Assembly (NCBI GenBank): GCA_029844215.1
Contig: CM056721.1
Span: forward strand, 131,717,254-131,781,253
Reading direction: 5' to 3'
Length of the DNA: 64,000 nt
From: Przewalskia tangutica
Lineage: Eukaryota > Streptophyta > Magnoliopsida > Solanales > Solanaceae
Under the pieces are notes generated by a model that did not search any database, was not told the origin of the DNA, and worked only from the letters and a program-made list of their open reading frames with translations. Shown here piece after piece: positions 1-11,077 of the stretch (its first letter is position 1; each line of letters begins with the position of its first letter). The translations under genes and the position numbers were made by a program.

Positions 1-234
1 CGTCTGATCTCTTCTGTATTCTCGAGACTTCTTAGACTTCATTTATTGGCCCTTTTAGTGTGCAATTCCATCTCAATTATGCTCATTTCCTTTCCTTTTC
101 GCCATTTCTTCATTTTTGACTGCTGTGACACAAAAGAAAGGAAAAACACACCTAATATTATACTAAACATAAACGAAATGAATAAAATACTAATTAAAAA
201 TGACTCAAAAAGTGTATGTAAAATACACCTAACA
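1..234 (-). repeat. Partial Athila-type LTR (element 3' LTR)
   Basis: The last bases (cctaaca at 228-234) match the outer end of the Athila LTRs at 18776 and 26149 (ctcaaca). The LTR continues past the left edge. Confidence 0.7.
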
Positions 235-1258
235 AATACCCCAAACTTAAACTTTGCTCGTCTTCGAGTAAAACACTAAACAAAGACAAAACAAAACGAA
301 CAAAGACTCTATGAAATTGATCAAGTAGTTATAGCAATGCTTCTTCAAAATCATGGATGAAAGATGAGATAATATGTTAGAACATATATAACATGAATAA
401 TCAACAATCTAGAATTTCAAGTTAGATATTTCGCAAATTCACTTAGATCATGTTCAATGGAAATACAAACGCCTAACCTATGCATGTCAATTTCGTTCCA
501 TCTTTCCCAAATGCTATAGACCTGTTTACTTGCTATTCTCCACTAATCATGGACATACATATTAAAGATCATCAGGACTTTCAAGGGTTGTAATGTAGGC
601 TTAGGCAGTGGTAGGTAAAAATAGGCATTTAGGCTCAACTACGTACCATAAACACTTTTCATTCAACTCATTTTCCTCCTTTTTGATTTCCTTTTTAGTT
701 TCGTACCCACTTTCTCCCCTCTTTTCTTTTGAGAGAATGATATGTATTATAAATAACAAGCACCCCCAAACTTAGACTTTTGCATATTTTTCATTGGGGT
801 GCATCAAAATTTTCAATTCTCTTTTTATTTCTTTTTCAACACTTTTCATCCCACTAACTTTCAATTATTACTTATGGCACAAACATGGAATCATAGGGTG
901 TCAAAGAAAGATCTTATTTTAGGCTCAAAGGGGCTGACTAGTGATATAATTTATGTCAGGGTAGGTAATGAATGGTCAGAAGGGCTATCAAAGAAATGCC
1001 TGAATTATCTCCCTAAACATGTACATCTTAACTATTTCGCCTCAAATAACAAACAAACAAATTTTCTAGACATTTTTCCACTTTTCTTTCCATAACTGAC
1101 ACACATAAGCTAAACACAAATATTTCAAAGAATTAGATGTCATGAATTTTTGACATATCTAACTTAAGCATACAAATTATCGCTTTTAATTCCATTACAT
1201 TATCCCACTTTATCCACTCAATATCTTTAGTAACTACAAGTATGATCCATAAAAAATA
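1..1258 (-). mobile_element. Athila-type Gypsy element, 3' remnant (partial LTR plus 3' internal region)
   Basis: Positions 1-234 are the start of an LTR read on the minus strand; it ends at a TGTTAGG/CCTAACA-type terminus and shares the GTGTATTTTATACAC-like start of the other Athila LTRs here. 235-1258 aligns by eye with 18777-19797, the 3' noncoding internal part of the element at 17383-26149. Both share the 'accccaaacttaaac' stretch next to the LTR and the block 'cattggggtgcatcaaa'. No gag or pol remains and the LTR runs off the left edge. Homology stops abruptly near 1258. A plus-strand open frame at 865-1095 is not a gene (see rejected items). Assignment rests on similarity to the better-preserved copy. 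Confidence 0.75.
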
Positions 1259-1273
1259 GTAGTTGTTGCGCTA

Positions 1274-1409
1274 AAATAACCTAAAGATGTAGCCGCACGG
1301 TTTTTTCCAAGAGGTGTCATACCATTAAGTAAATCCAACACAAATAACCTAAAGATGTAGCCGCACGGTTTTTTCCAAGAGGTGTCATACCATTAAGTAA
1401 ATCCAACAC
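1274..1409. repeat. Tandem duplication, 2 x 68 bp
   Basis: The 68-bp unit beginning 'aaataacctaaagatgtag' at 1274 is repeated from 1342 with no mismatch that I can see. Read on the minus strand both copies are open and give the peptide LLNGMTPLGKNRAATSLGY. This faintly resembles an armadillo-repeat helix of the U-box protein type, but it is too short to name. Confidence 0.85.
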
Positions 1410-1838
1410 TTTATAAGTTGTATATTTTTCTTTTCTACTACCAATGTGGGAATTTATTTACACACCCCGATAATACTCGCTCAGTCACTTTATCTCAATT
1501 AGGTGACACACTTTTTCTTTTAATTTATCCCAAAAAGAATGTCAAATTTATATATTTAGAAATAATTTAACTTTAAAATTCTAAATTTATCCTTAATAAT
1601 CCTTATTAAGATGATTATAATCACACAAATATTTAAGGTTTTTTAGACTATAAATTTTAAAAAAAAATCCTTTTTCCCTTGAATTTTGTACCCAGTCAAA
1701 TAATGCAATATAAATTAGAAATGAATGAGTAGTGATATTTAGAGATTCAGTATCTACAAAGATATCAATCAACGCATTGTGAAACTACACTTGATAATGA
1801 ACACTTGTGTAAAACAGGAATATACGTGTTGTACTTAC
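1410..1838. other. AT-rich stretch without recognisable gene
   Basis: AT-rich sequence with homopolymer A/T runs. It lies directly downstream (minus sense) of the LTP pseudogene exon and would hold its first intron, whose GTAAGT donor is at 1838-1833. I found no convincing second exon. Confidence 0.5.
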
Positions 1839-2172
1839 CAGGGCATTCAGAAATGTTAGCAGGGGCTTGACAAACTGTGGGGCAGAGTTAAAGCAAGTGT
1901 AACATCGAGTTGAAGTCCCAAATCAGGATCATTTCTATCCTTAATTAGCAAACAAAGCCACTTCTCGTTGGATTTCAACACTTGTTTCAACCCTGTAACA
2001 ACAATCTGGTGTAGGAGCTGGTGCATTACCTCTAACATAAGGCAAACATGTTGCTAAACCAATCAATGATTGTGTACATTCTTCTTTGTCCTTTTCTGTG
2101 TCTGAACTTCCAAATACACATAACATGAAGAACACCACTAGTATGAATTGATATTGTGTTGTGAGAGGCCAT
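1839..2172 (-). pseudogene. Lipid-transfer-protein-like (LTPG / nsLTP) first exon, frameshifted
   Basis: Intact relatives are secreted, usually GPI-anchored, eight-cysteine lipid-binding proteins at the plant cell surface. Read across frames on the minus strand I see a hydrophobic signal segment (FFMLCVFGSS), then LIGLATCLPYV, APTPDCC, GLKQVLKSNEK, LCLLIKDRNDPDLGLQL, VTLALTLP and VCQAPANISECP. This is the characteristic LTPG order. The exon ends with a good donor (CCCTG/GTAAGT). It is broken: three single-base insertions are needed to keep frame (just after the ATG at 2172, at the Cys-Cys pair near 1993, and in the run of C near 1880). The fifth cysteine of the motif is Trp (KWLC instead of KCLC). 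Family call is confident. Whether it is a true pseudogene or carries assembly indels cannot be told here. Confidence 0.8.
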
Positions 2173-2279
2173 ATTGAAATGTTGCTAGAGGGAACTGAGG
2201 TGTCTTGAACCCTGTTTTACCTTTTGGTATTTTTTACTTATGAGAAGAAAGCGATAGTAGAAAGATATATAGACATTAC

Positions 2280-2405
2280 GGATGTTCATTTCAGATATCC
2301 GATCCGATCCGAAATTTCGAATATTTGAAAATTTCGAATCGGTAAAATTCTGATCCGAATCCGATCCGAAAAAAATCGGATAATTGGATATCCAAAATTT
2401 AGGTG
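2280..2405. repeat. hAT-like subterminal repeat cluster (ATCCGATCCGAAA motifs)
   Basis: Several copies of GATCCGA / ATTTCGAAT motifs in both orientations, 2288-2390. The same motif style fills the last 250 bp of the hAT element at 10887-15428 (15220-15380). It is probably one end of the hAT remnant whose transposase C-terminus is at 2866-3113. Confidence 0.5.
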
Positions 2406-2865
2406 TAAAAGCCAAAATGAGCTAACCACATTCCAGTTTCCACTTTCTAGTTTCAATGGTTCAAAATTCAAATACCCTGTACGTAACCACATTCCAGATT
2501 CCAGTTTCCACAGTCCATATGATGTGCTAAATCTTCTTGAATTTAGAATTGAATAGAACTACACATCTACAATAAGATCTACCTCAAATTAACATTCATA
2601 ATACTAATGTCCATTGTCCAATACATTTAACTACTAGCTAAAACATCCAATAACCAACATTCAAATTAATACACCAATACAAATAAAGTTCATAAATTAA
2701 AATCCAACGACTCATCAACATCAATTGTTGGTTGCTCCATAGTCAAATCTTTCATACCTACAAAATAAATATCACAAGAAAAAAGATAGTATTAGCATTA
2801 AGTAAATAAAAATACAAAGGTAATAATATATATTTTAAAATAATTGAGATAAAACTAACCATCTT
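2406..2865. other. AT-rich sequence, no gene
   Basis: Contains a short repeated phrase 'gtaaccacattccag' (2423 and 2483 regions). I see no coding signal. It is probably the 3' untranslated part of the neighbouring hAT remnant. Confidence 0.4.
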
Positions 2866-3113
2866 CCATATTCTCCAACTCGAGCAAACTTTTCTCTATC
2901 ACAAGAAGCTCATGAGAAGTTCGAAGCCAATCTTGAGCACATATAATAGCCTCCGCCATTCTTGGAGTCAAAGAGGTACGGAATGAATCAAGCACAGTCC
3001 TCCAGTGCTAAAAGCACTCTCTGAAGCAACAGTAGACACAGGTATATCAAGTACATCACGAGCCATGAGTTGAAGGATGGGATATCCACTTCTACGCCAT
3101 TATTGCTCCCACT
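2866..3113 (-). pseudogene. hAT transposase, C-terminal dimerisation domain remnant
   Basis: Minus-strand translation gives GYPILQLMARDVLDIPVS, then TVASESAFSTGG, then after a frameshift LDSFRTSLTPRMAEAIICAQ and DWLR. This is the conserved C-terminal dimerisation block of plant hAT transposases (RICESLEEPER/Ac type). The BED finger and catalytic core are absent on either side. It differs in sequence from the hAT copies at 4602-7019, 11602-13960 and 31360-32206. It is not functional. Confidence 0.8.
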
Positions 3114-3930
3114 GAAATTACTACATTATTGAATATAAAATTAACAATCTTTAATGAAAAATCAAAAGAAAATAAAAGTTTTAACAGTGGTTTAATAAAA
3201 AAAAAAATTATCAGTGGTGTAATAAATTTTTTTAACATAAAGTCGACCTTTAAAAAGAATAATCACAAAGCAAAGCCTTGGGTCCTGCTCCTCTAAGTGA
3301 GGTTATGACAATACACTCGACGGTATTTCCTTCGTCATTTGATTTGTTCTCCGATGTCAATCTCTCTCTTGTTACCAAGCTAGAAGTTTCTATTAACCTG
3401 CTCTTTGTTTATTCTTTTTGAGGTAATCAATCACGTTGATGTTTTCTACTGCAATAATGGAAAGGAAATTAGAAAACAAAATTTACAATATGTCAATATC
3501 TTAGGTATTTTTCAATGTTCTCCCATTCTTGTCTTTACAGAAGTAGAAAATTTATGAAAGTATATGGTTGAAAATAGCCTCTGCTTAGTAAATTAACAGC
3601 AAACCCTCTACTTCATAATCACTATCACAATGGTTACTTGTGAACAACTAGCTTAATGTGGCGGTGTCGATTACTGCCTTGAATAAGTCTACCACCCTTA
3701 AGATGTGAACGAAATATAGAAGAAAGATGGCCTAAACACAAGATCTACTACGCAATGACAAAAGTATGTTATCTCTCAAAGATTAATAAACTTAAAAGGT
3801 GAAAAATTACCTCATTGTGGCCGAAAATTAGTAACAAATGAACTCTGAAGAAGATGTGTCTCTATAGTCTGTTCTGTTGAAGAAGATGAATGAAGAGATT
3901 ATCAATTATTTGTGAAGATTGAAGTTATAA
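3114..3930. other. No recognisable gene
   Basis: AT-rich sequence with homopolymers around 3190-3230. I see no ORF with family motifs, and it may be decayed hAT interior. Confidence 0.4.
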
Positions 3931-3953
3931 GTAGCAGTAGCAGTAGCAGTAGC
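3931..3953. repeat. (TAGCAG)n microsatellite
   Basis: About four copies of a TAGCAG hexamer. Confidence 0.9.
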
Positions 3954-4203
3954 GGCGAATGAACTCATGAAGTAATGAACCATTGAACCTAATAAAATAC
4001 AACAGTTGATTAGAAGTGGCGATGGGCGTGGGCCCATCGGGGTCGGGTTTGGCGAGGCGGGGCGGGAAAATGGGCGGGTAGAGTGGGGCGGGCTGGAGGG
4101 TCGGGTCGGGCGGGACCATACAGTGTCCGTCCGGTCCGTTGGAGAAGTCGGGGCCTGGACGGGTTGGCGGGTTTTGTGTGTTTTTTTTTTAATTTTTTCA
4201 CTA

Positions 4204-4440
4204 AATTAAAAATACTAAATTACTAAGTACTAACAAAGTAACATTAACATATACTTGTCATATAGTCATAATGTCATATACATATACATATACTATAATA
4301 TTATAGACTTATAGTATTATAATTTATAATTATAGTATTATAGTATTATACTCATATATATAATATATTTATAAACTAAAAAGTATAAAGTATAAACTAT
4401 AAAGTATAAAGTTATAAACTAAATAATTAAACAAAGACAA
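4204..4440. repeat. AT-rich simple repeats
   Basis: Tandem runs of tatagtatta and aaagtataaa. Confidence 0.7.
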
Positions 4441-4601
4441 GAATAGTGTAAAAAAAATATCCCAAGGCTGTTTTTGTGCCTCTTATATTATTAATTTCAT
4501 TGAAATATCAAATATACAAGATTCAAAATTACATTGTAGTGTACTGTTGTTGAAAAAAATTGCAAAAGAGTGAAAGACATAGAAATCTGCAATGAAATAA
4601 A

Positions 4602-7019
4602 TTACCAATTTGAAAATATTTTTTCTAATTTCTTTATAATTTCTTGTGGTTCTTCGGTTGGAATTGGTATATCTTGATCAAATTGTTCCACGTCGCTACT
4701 CATGCCTTCAGATAAAATGTCGTTGTAGTTGTCGTCATCTTCTTCGTTAATCTCGTTGATCGCACCTCGCTCGCTCGTATCCAATCTCTGAATAGTACCG
4801 CCATCTCAGTGTCTCGGCTAACGAGTGCCGTGCTCTCTATTTGAAATCACTGAAAAACGCTTCAGAAGCGATTGATGACGCTTGAATGTTCAAAATATCT
4901 CGGGCCATCATTGAAAGTGTCGGAAATGTCTTCTCATTCTGGCTCCAATATTTCAGCAAGTCTTCCTTTCCTTCTTCATTGATAACTGCTTGGTAAGGTA
5001 AATTACCCTGCAAAACAAAAACATCGAACTCACTAATTTGGTTAGCACTGCTACCACCGCACATTCTATTTCTGAGGCTTTCAATAGAATTAATACTAGG
5101 CCTAGCCACAGAAACTGCTTGTCTTTTTTTAGGTTGTGTTGAAGAAGAAGATGGTACAAAAGTCGGTTGGTTACTAGCACTTTCTTGCTGGTAATGCCGA
5201 TATACTTTTTTGCATTCATCTTCTACGCTATTCAACACTTCTTCTAGCGTTAGTTCAATAGGTGGCTCAACATTTAAATTTTTGGGAGTTGGAGGTGGTA
5301 GTATGTCCATACAGGTATAAATATTTTGAATAAGACTTTTACAACCCTCTACTTTAATAGTCGGGTTTAATACAGCACCAATAATATAAATAGGGGGAAT
5401 ATGAATAAAATATTTCTTTAATTTCATAAACATTTTTTTAATAGCTGCAGTATAAGCAGATTTTTCCATATATTCTTTAAGAAGTAAAAATATTATAGCT
5501 ATATAAAACAACATAGTTGAAATAGTAGGATAATATAAAGTAGAAATTTTTTTTGTTGCTCGTTGAAAATTTTCTAAAAATACAATAAGTTCTCTAATTT
5601 TCTCCCAATCAGTATCCACAATCATATCATTTGGATTTTGATTATGGGCGTTAAAAAATAAAGTAATAGGTTTTCTATAGTCATAAGCAACAACTAGTTG
5701 GTCATATAAAGAATTCCACCTAGTTGGTACTTCTTCTGAATTTTTACGTAAGATAGTCCACAATCGTGACAATATTTTTTATATTCTTTTCTCTATTGAA
5801 TTCTATTATTTTTAAAAATAAAGTGTATAGCAAATTGTATTTTTTCAAGAATATCTTGAAAAAGTGAAAGACCATCTTTTACAACTAAGTTATAAATATG
5901 ACACGCACATTTGATATGAAAATGTTTTGGAAAAGACGGAGTTAAAACATCTCTTAAAATACTAATAGCAGAATTGTTAGAAGATGCATTATCTAATGTA
6001 ATACTCATAACTTTATCGGTTATTCCGTAATAATCACAGACTGAATAAATATTTTACAAATAAACTCACCATTATTGCCTACTATCTATATATCTATATG
6101 CTAAAATACGTTTTTGCATAGACCATTTATAATCTATCCAATGACAGTTCAAGTTAAATAATCATGTCGTTAGTACTACGACCTATATCAGAAGTTAAAA
6201 CGACTTTGCAATTTAAATGATATAATGCATAACGTAAATACTGTTGATATTCATGTGTAAATTTAAATACATCTCTTTTAACAGTTGATCTAGGAAAACC
6301 TTTATAAGCAGGATTATACATATCTCTAATATAATGAATAAAATCAGGAGATTCAGGAAATGAAAAAGGCAAACCCTCCACAGCAACTAATTTTGCTAGT
6401 GCTTCCCTATCTTTATGTTTATCGTATTTAGGGCCTACAACTCCCCCCGTCATAGGGTTAATTTGACCCTGTACTTTCTCCGGACGATAGTATGTGAACC
6501 TTGTCCCGATTGAGAGGACGTCTTCTCACCTTCTTTTTCAATCATGTATTGAGCATGCAAGGCTTTGTGTTTTTGCAATAGGTGTCTTCCTAAACCCCCC
6601 GTCCCACCATGATCTTGTCCAATTTTAAAAGAATAAACATTTTTACATACAACTACTTGATTCGGTACGTCCCTGTCAAAATATTTCCATACAACTGATT
6701 TTAATGGTCGTTTTGCCGGACCTCGTCTCATAGTAGGGGGGATAGGAGGCATTTCACTAGTGGGTGTATCATCATCTTCATTAGTAGGTGTATCATCAAC
6801 TAGAGTGTCATCTAAATTAAAATCTTCTTCAATTTCAGGATAATCATTTGTGTCAAGATCATATGGTATTTCAGGAAACATTTCAGGATCTATAAAATCA
6901 TCTTGTCTAGGAATAACTGGAACAGGAATACTAGAAGAAGTACCCTTGCCCTTGTTACCACCCCTACTAGAAGAAGCCTGACCCTTACCCTTACCCAACA
7001 TGCCTCTTAGTCCTTTCAT
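4602..7019 (-). pseudogene. hAT transposase with BED-type zinc finger, broken
   Basis: The intact protein would be a DNA-cutting transposase. In minus-strand order: an acidic N-terminus and a BED-like finger (SVVWKYFDRDVP, GLGRHLLQKH; 6450-7019) whose second Cys of the CxxC pair is lost (VCKNV). Next comes a hAT block with KLVAVEGLPFSFPE and FKFTHEY (6154-6453). The RNase-H-fold core (SITLDNASSNN, FHIKCACHIYNL) lies at 5793-6008. The middle and C-terminus are at 4837-5772 (VPTRWNSLYDQL, YWSQNEKTFPTLSMMARDIL, ASSIASEAFF). An acidic tail follows at 4602-4784. At least three frame breaks separate these pieces. Similar in layout to RICESLEEPER-like hAT proteins, and certainly inactive. Confidence 0.9.
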
Positions 7020-7079
7020 TTTAATTATGCTAATAAATAGTTAAAGATAATGAAATTAAATGTGCTAAATGAAATAAAG

Positions 7080-7115
7080 AGGGATACAATTGTTTCTATA
7101 ATATACATGTTTACA
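7080..7115 (-). repeat. Copia 3' LTR stub (36 bp)
   Basis: Matches 31261-31296 almost exactly, from gggatacaattg to the terminal tgtttaca; the remaining ~170 bp is missing. Confidence 0.85.
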
Positions 7116-10100
7116 CACCCCCTCAGTCGGAGCAGGAGGAGGCCGGACGCTGAGACTGAATCTGAAGTCAAGTAATAACTGTATGGGAAGTCCTTTGGTA
7201 AAGATGTCTGCATACTGATAGGATGATGAAACATGTAACACTCTGACATGTCCTAGCGCAACTTTCTCACTAACGAAGTGTAGGTCTATCTCAATATGCT
7301 TGGTTCGCTGATGTTGAACCGGATTATGAGAAAGATAGATGGCAGAGATGTTATCACAATACACAATAGATGTCTGACGCAAAGGACACTGAAGTTCTAA
7401 CAGTAAATTTCTGGGCCAACAAATCTCAGCTACCACATTTGCAACGCCTCTGTACTCAGCCTCGGCACTGTATCGATATAGGGTAGTCTGTCGCTTGGCA
7501 GACTAGAAATCAGATTATCCCCTCAAAAAATAGAAAAGCCGGAGGTGGAGCGTCGCGTGTTCGGACACCCTGCCCAATCTGTATCCATATATGAAAGCAA
7601 CTTGTTTGGTGCAGAGAGGTATAGGTGCAAACAATAATCAAGAGTGCCCTTATTGTATCGAATGATAAGCTTAATAACAGTGAAATGAGACTTCATAGGA
7701 GCATGCATGAATAAGCACACCTGCTGAACATCATTAGCTATGTCTGTCCTGGTGAAGGTGATATACTGAAGTGAACCTGCAAGGCTCCTATACAGAGTAG
7801 GATCAGAGACTGGAGCACCATCCATGGCACTGAGCTTAGATTTAGAATCAACTGGAGTAGGAACCTCTTTGCAGTTCGCCATCTTAGCCCTGTACACAAT
7901 CTTCTCTGTATACTTACGCTGACACAAGAACATATGATTGGCAGACCTGGTCACTGATATCCGCAAAAAGTAACTCAGCTTCCCCAAATAAGTCATTACA
8001 AATTCGGACTTAAGCAAGGCAATAATCTCATTTTTTAATCCGTCGGAGGAGACAGTAAGAACAATATCATCCACGTAAAGTAATAAGTAAGCAGTGATAC
8101 TACCTCAATGAAAAATAAATAGTGATGTATCACTCTTGCTGCATACAAATCCAATCTGCAAGATATACCTGACAAAGCGATCATACCACGTACGAGTGCC
8201 TTTTTCAGGTCATATAGTGACTTACGGAGACGGCACACATAGTGAGGAACTGCTGGATGGGTGAACCCTGGTGGATGATGCATGTAGACTGTTTCTCTCA
8301 GATCCCCATGTAAGAATGCATTCTTCACATCAAGCTGATGGATCGGCCAGTGTTTGCCCATGACAATGCTCAAAATTGTGCGAATGGTAGCCATTTTGTC
8401 AACCGGGCTAAAGGTCTCACCACAATCAATGCCCTCCTGCTGATTTGTGCCATTAGCCATAAGTCGTGCCTTATACCTCTCAAGATCTCTACTGTCTATG
8501 AATTTGTGACGAAAAAGACCACAGACAACGAATCACATTCACCCCCTCAGGTCTAGGTACTAGATCTCATGTGTGTTGTTTAGTTAAAGCATTGAATTCC
8601 TCAGACGCATTCCAATTAGGGTCTTGTTTAGCCAATATAGTGTTTTTGGGAATTGGAGAAATGGTTTGGGCAGACAAGTTAAATTGGACTTTGGGTTTGA
8701 AGATTCCATGTTTGGCACGAGTTTTCATTTGGTGAGTGGGGACAGTGGGAGGCGGTGCTAGCTGAGCAGGGAGGGCTGAGACTGATGGTAGGGTCAGAAA
8801 ATGAGAAGGTGTGGGCGAAGCCGTCGGAGGCACCACGACGCCTGGACCTAGCGCCGCGGCGCTATCTGAGTGACAGGCCTCTCTGAAAATATGGCGATGT
8901 GGTGCCTCATCACTGTGCTGCGGCGCTGTCGATGGGTTGGGAGAACAGACCTCTCTGGAAAGTTGGCGCCGCGGCGCCTCAACACTAGGCCGCGGAGCTG
9001 TCGACGAGTCAGAAGAGATAAGCTGATCAAGGATGATGGGTGAGATAGCAGGCTCGTCAAGTAATGAGTAATCCAGTTTTTGGAATTTCTGAATATTCGA
9101 AAACGGGAATGTGGTCTCGTCGAATGTGACGTGACGAGAGATGTGGATTTGACGAGTGGACAATTCGTAGCATAGATAGCCCCTATGGTTCGGTGGGAAG
9201 CCTAGGAATACACATGTAGTGGACATAGGAGCGAGTTTATGAGGGGCGATAGAGCTAAGGTTGGGATAGCACAGACAACCGAAAATTCGTAGATGATCAT
9301 AGGAGGGGACTCTATGGTAGAGGATTTCGATAGGGGTCATGTTGTGAAGAGTGCTAGTAGGGAGAATATTAAGAATGTATTCTGATATTTTAGCAGCATA
9401 TACCATAAGGATGGAGGGAGGGAGACATGAATCAATAGGGTGTGAATTATATTGTTAATGGTGCGGATGATTCTTTCAGCTTTACCATTTTGTGGTGAGG
9501 TGTGAGGGCAGGAGAAGCAAAAAATCATGCCATTATTGGTACAAAAATGGTGAAACATAGAGTTACTCAATTCACGACCATTATCGCACTGAAATGATTT
9601 GATACCTTTTTCAAATTGTGTTTGGATGAATTGTCGAAACTCAAGAAATTTGATAAACACTTACGATTTATATTTGAGAGGGTATAACCAGATATAGTGA
9701 GAAAAATTATCTAGCAAGACAAGATAATATTTATGACCGAGAGAACTAGCAACAGGTGATGTCCATAAATCGGCATGTATTATATCAAATGGTGCAAAGG
9801 TAACACTAGTAGATGATTTAAACGAAAGAGGAGTATGTTTGCCTAAAGAACAAGAAACACAATTTTGGGCAAGCTTCCCATTACAAGTAATGAAATTATT
9901 GCCTCTAAGGAAATTAAAGACTGGGAGTCCTGGGTGACCAAGCCTATTATGCCATGTCGAAGAAGAAATAGTCGCTAGAGAGACGGGAGAGCAAGATCTG
10001 GCAGCGGAGGTGGATGTAAATGTATAGAGATCCCCCGTGCTATTGTATCTCGTAAGAGGTGTCCCCGTACGAAATCCTTTACAGTGAAACCAAAAGAGTC

Positions 10101-10878
10101 AAAGTCAACAGAGACAGAATTATTATGAGTAAATTGGCGGACAGAGATTAGGTTCTTCATCATGTGTGGGACATATAAGGTATTTTTAAGGGATAATGGT
10201 GGATGGGAAGGTTGTGTGTATGATGTACCATAACCATTTACTGGAATGCGTTGTCCACTACCAACTGTTACATATTGAGGATGCTTTAAACTGCACAGTT
10301 TGGGAATAGTACCTGCAGACTGGCAGACTGAGTGATGTGAGATGTGGCTCTGAAGTCCATGTACCAATTGTTGTCATTTGCATGTTGAGAAGTCTTGAAA
10401 GCTGACCCAACTTCGATGGGTGTCATGGCGGAGGAGGTTCTTTGGAGCGTCCTGCGTGAAGTGGGCTTCTTTGTGGTCTTTGAGTGGACCTAACAACCCG
10501 TAGTGGGAATAAGGATGGAAGAATCTTGATGCTGGAATGGGGCGGTGTCGCGACTGCATCTTGAGGCACCGTGGTATCTGCGATCTTTGAGGAGCCGTGG
10601 CAGTGCGATCTTTGCTTAGCAGTGGGTTTCTTGGCGACAAGCGTGGCGAGCTTTGTTAAAGCTGGGTAACGGATCCTCCTGTTGAATCATGGTGGCCAAT
10701 GTATCATATTCACCTTTAGGGAGGCCAACAATCAATTGTAACACCATTTTGTTGTCAGTAGCCGGCGAGTCGACTTCAGCAAGTTGATCCGTCAGGAGCT
10801 TTAACTGTTTGCAGTACTCTGTCACATTGAAAAAGTTTTCAAGACGTGTATTGTTAAATTGCTCCTCTAAATACACAA
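7116..10878 (-). pseudogene. Copia gag (distal part) and pol
   Basis: Minus-strand order from right to left. Gag of the UBN2/retrotran_gag_2 type is at 10616-10876 (LEEQFNNTRLENFFNVTEYC, LIVGLPKGEYDTLA). The protease/pre-integrase region is at 9975-10367 (YVTVGSGQRIPV, YVPHMMKNLISVRQFT). The integrase core is at 9337-9660 (CDNGRELSN, HTSPQNGKAERIIRTI) and its C-terminal part at 8567-9406 (MTPIEILYHR, HLRIFGCLCYPN). Reverse transcriptase is at 7523-8460 (FSPVDKMATIRTILSI, QLDVKNAFLHGDL, then VDDIVL). RNase H is at 7065-7436 (YCDNISAIYLSHNPVQHQRT, ADIFTKGL). The pieces are split by several frameshifts, one upstream of the RT VDD motif. The spacer between integrase and RT (about 8790-9010) carries GC-rich palindromes discussed in the findings. 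Confidence 0.9.
8850..9000. other. Cluster of GC palindromes inside Copia pol
   Basis: AGCGCCGCGGCGCT at 8850-8863 and GGCGCCGCGGCGCC at 8965-8978 are perfect 14-bp palindromes. Related half-forms occur at about 8916-8928 (tgctgcggcgctg) and 8986-9000. The same core recurs in LTRs of unrelated families in this window. Confidence 0.85.
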
Positions 10879-11042
10879 CACGAGTGTAGGGCTGTTACCG
10901 AGCCAAACTATTCGACGCGATTCGAAAAATGCGACTCGAAAAAGCTCGATTTGCGTTCGATTCGCCCTATCAAATATAGGGCCGAACCCTATTTTGTGAT
11001 TCGACCCGAATCGAGCCGAATATTCAGCTCGATCCGCCCGCC

Positions 11043-11076
<34 letters not shown>

Positions 11077-11077
11077 A
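11043..11077. repeat. (CA)n(TA)n microsatellite
   Basis: cacacaca followed by a long TA run, just inside the left end of the hAT element. Confidence 0.95.

Larger units (their letters stand above)
4013..7079 (-). mobile_element. hAT transposon (Ac/RICESLEEPER type), decayed
   Basis: The segment contains a broken transposase (4602-7019). The left subterminal zone at 4014-4180 is very G/C-skewed and full of GGGCGGG and GGGTCGGG motifs, as in plant hAT subterminal regions. 'tagaagtggcgatgggcg' near 4013 resembles a hAT terminus. The right end is not seen, because sequence passes at 7080 into a 36-bp stub of Copia LTR. Exact ends and target duplication are therefore not established. 4204-4440 is AT-rich with tandem 'agtattata' and 'aaagtata' runs. 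Confidence 0.7.

Noticed and set aside
865..1095. Open frame MAQTWNHRVSKKD... repeated at 19412-19633
   Set aside because: Two copies stay open, but of about 19 base differences some 13 change the amino acid, so there is no sign of protein constraint. It lies antisense in the 3' noncoding part of Athila elements.
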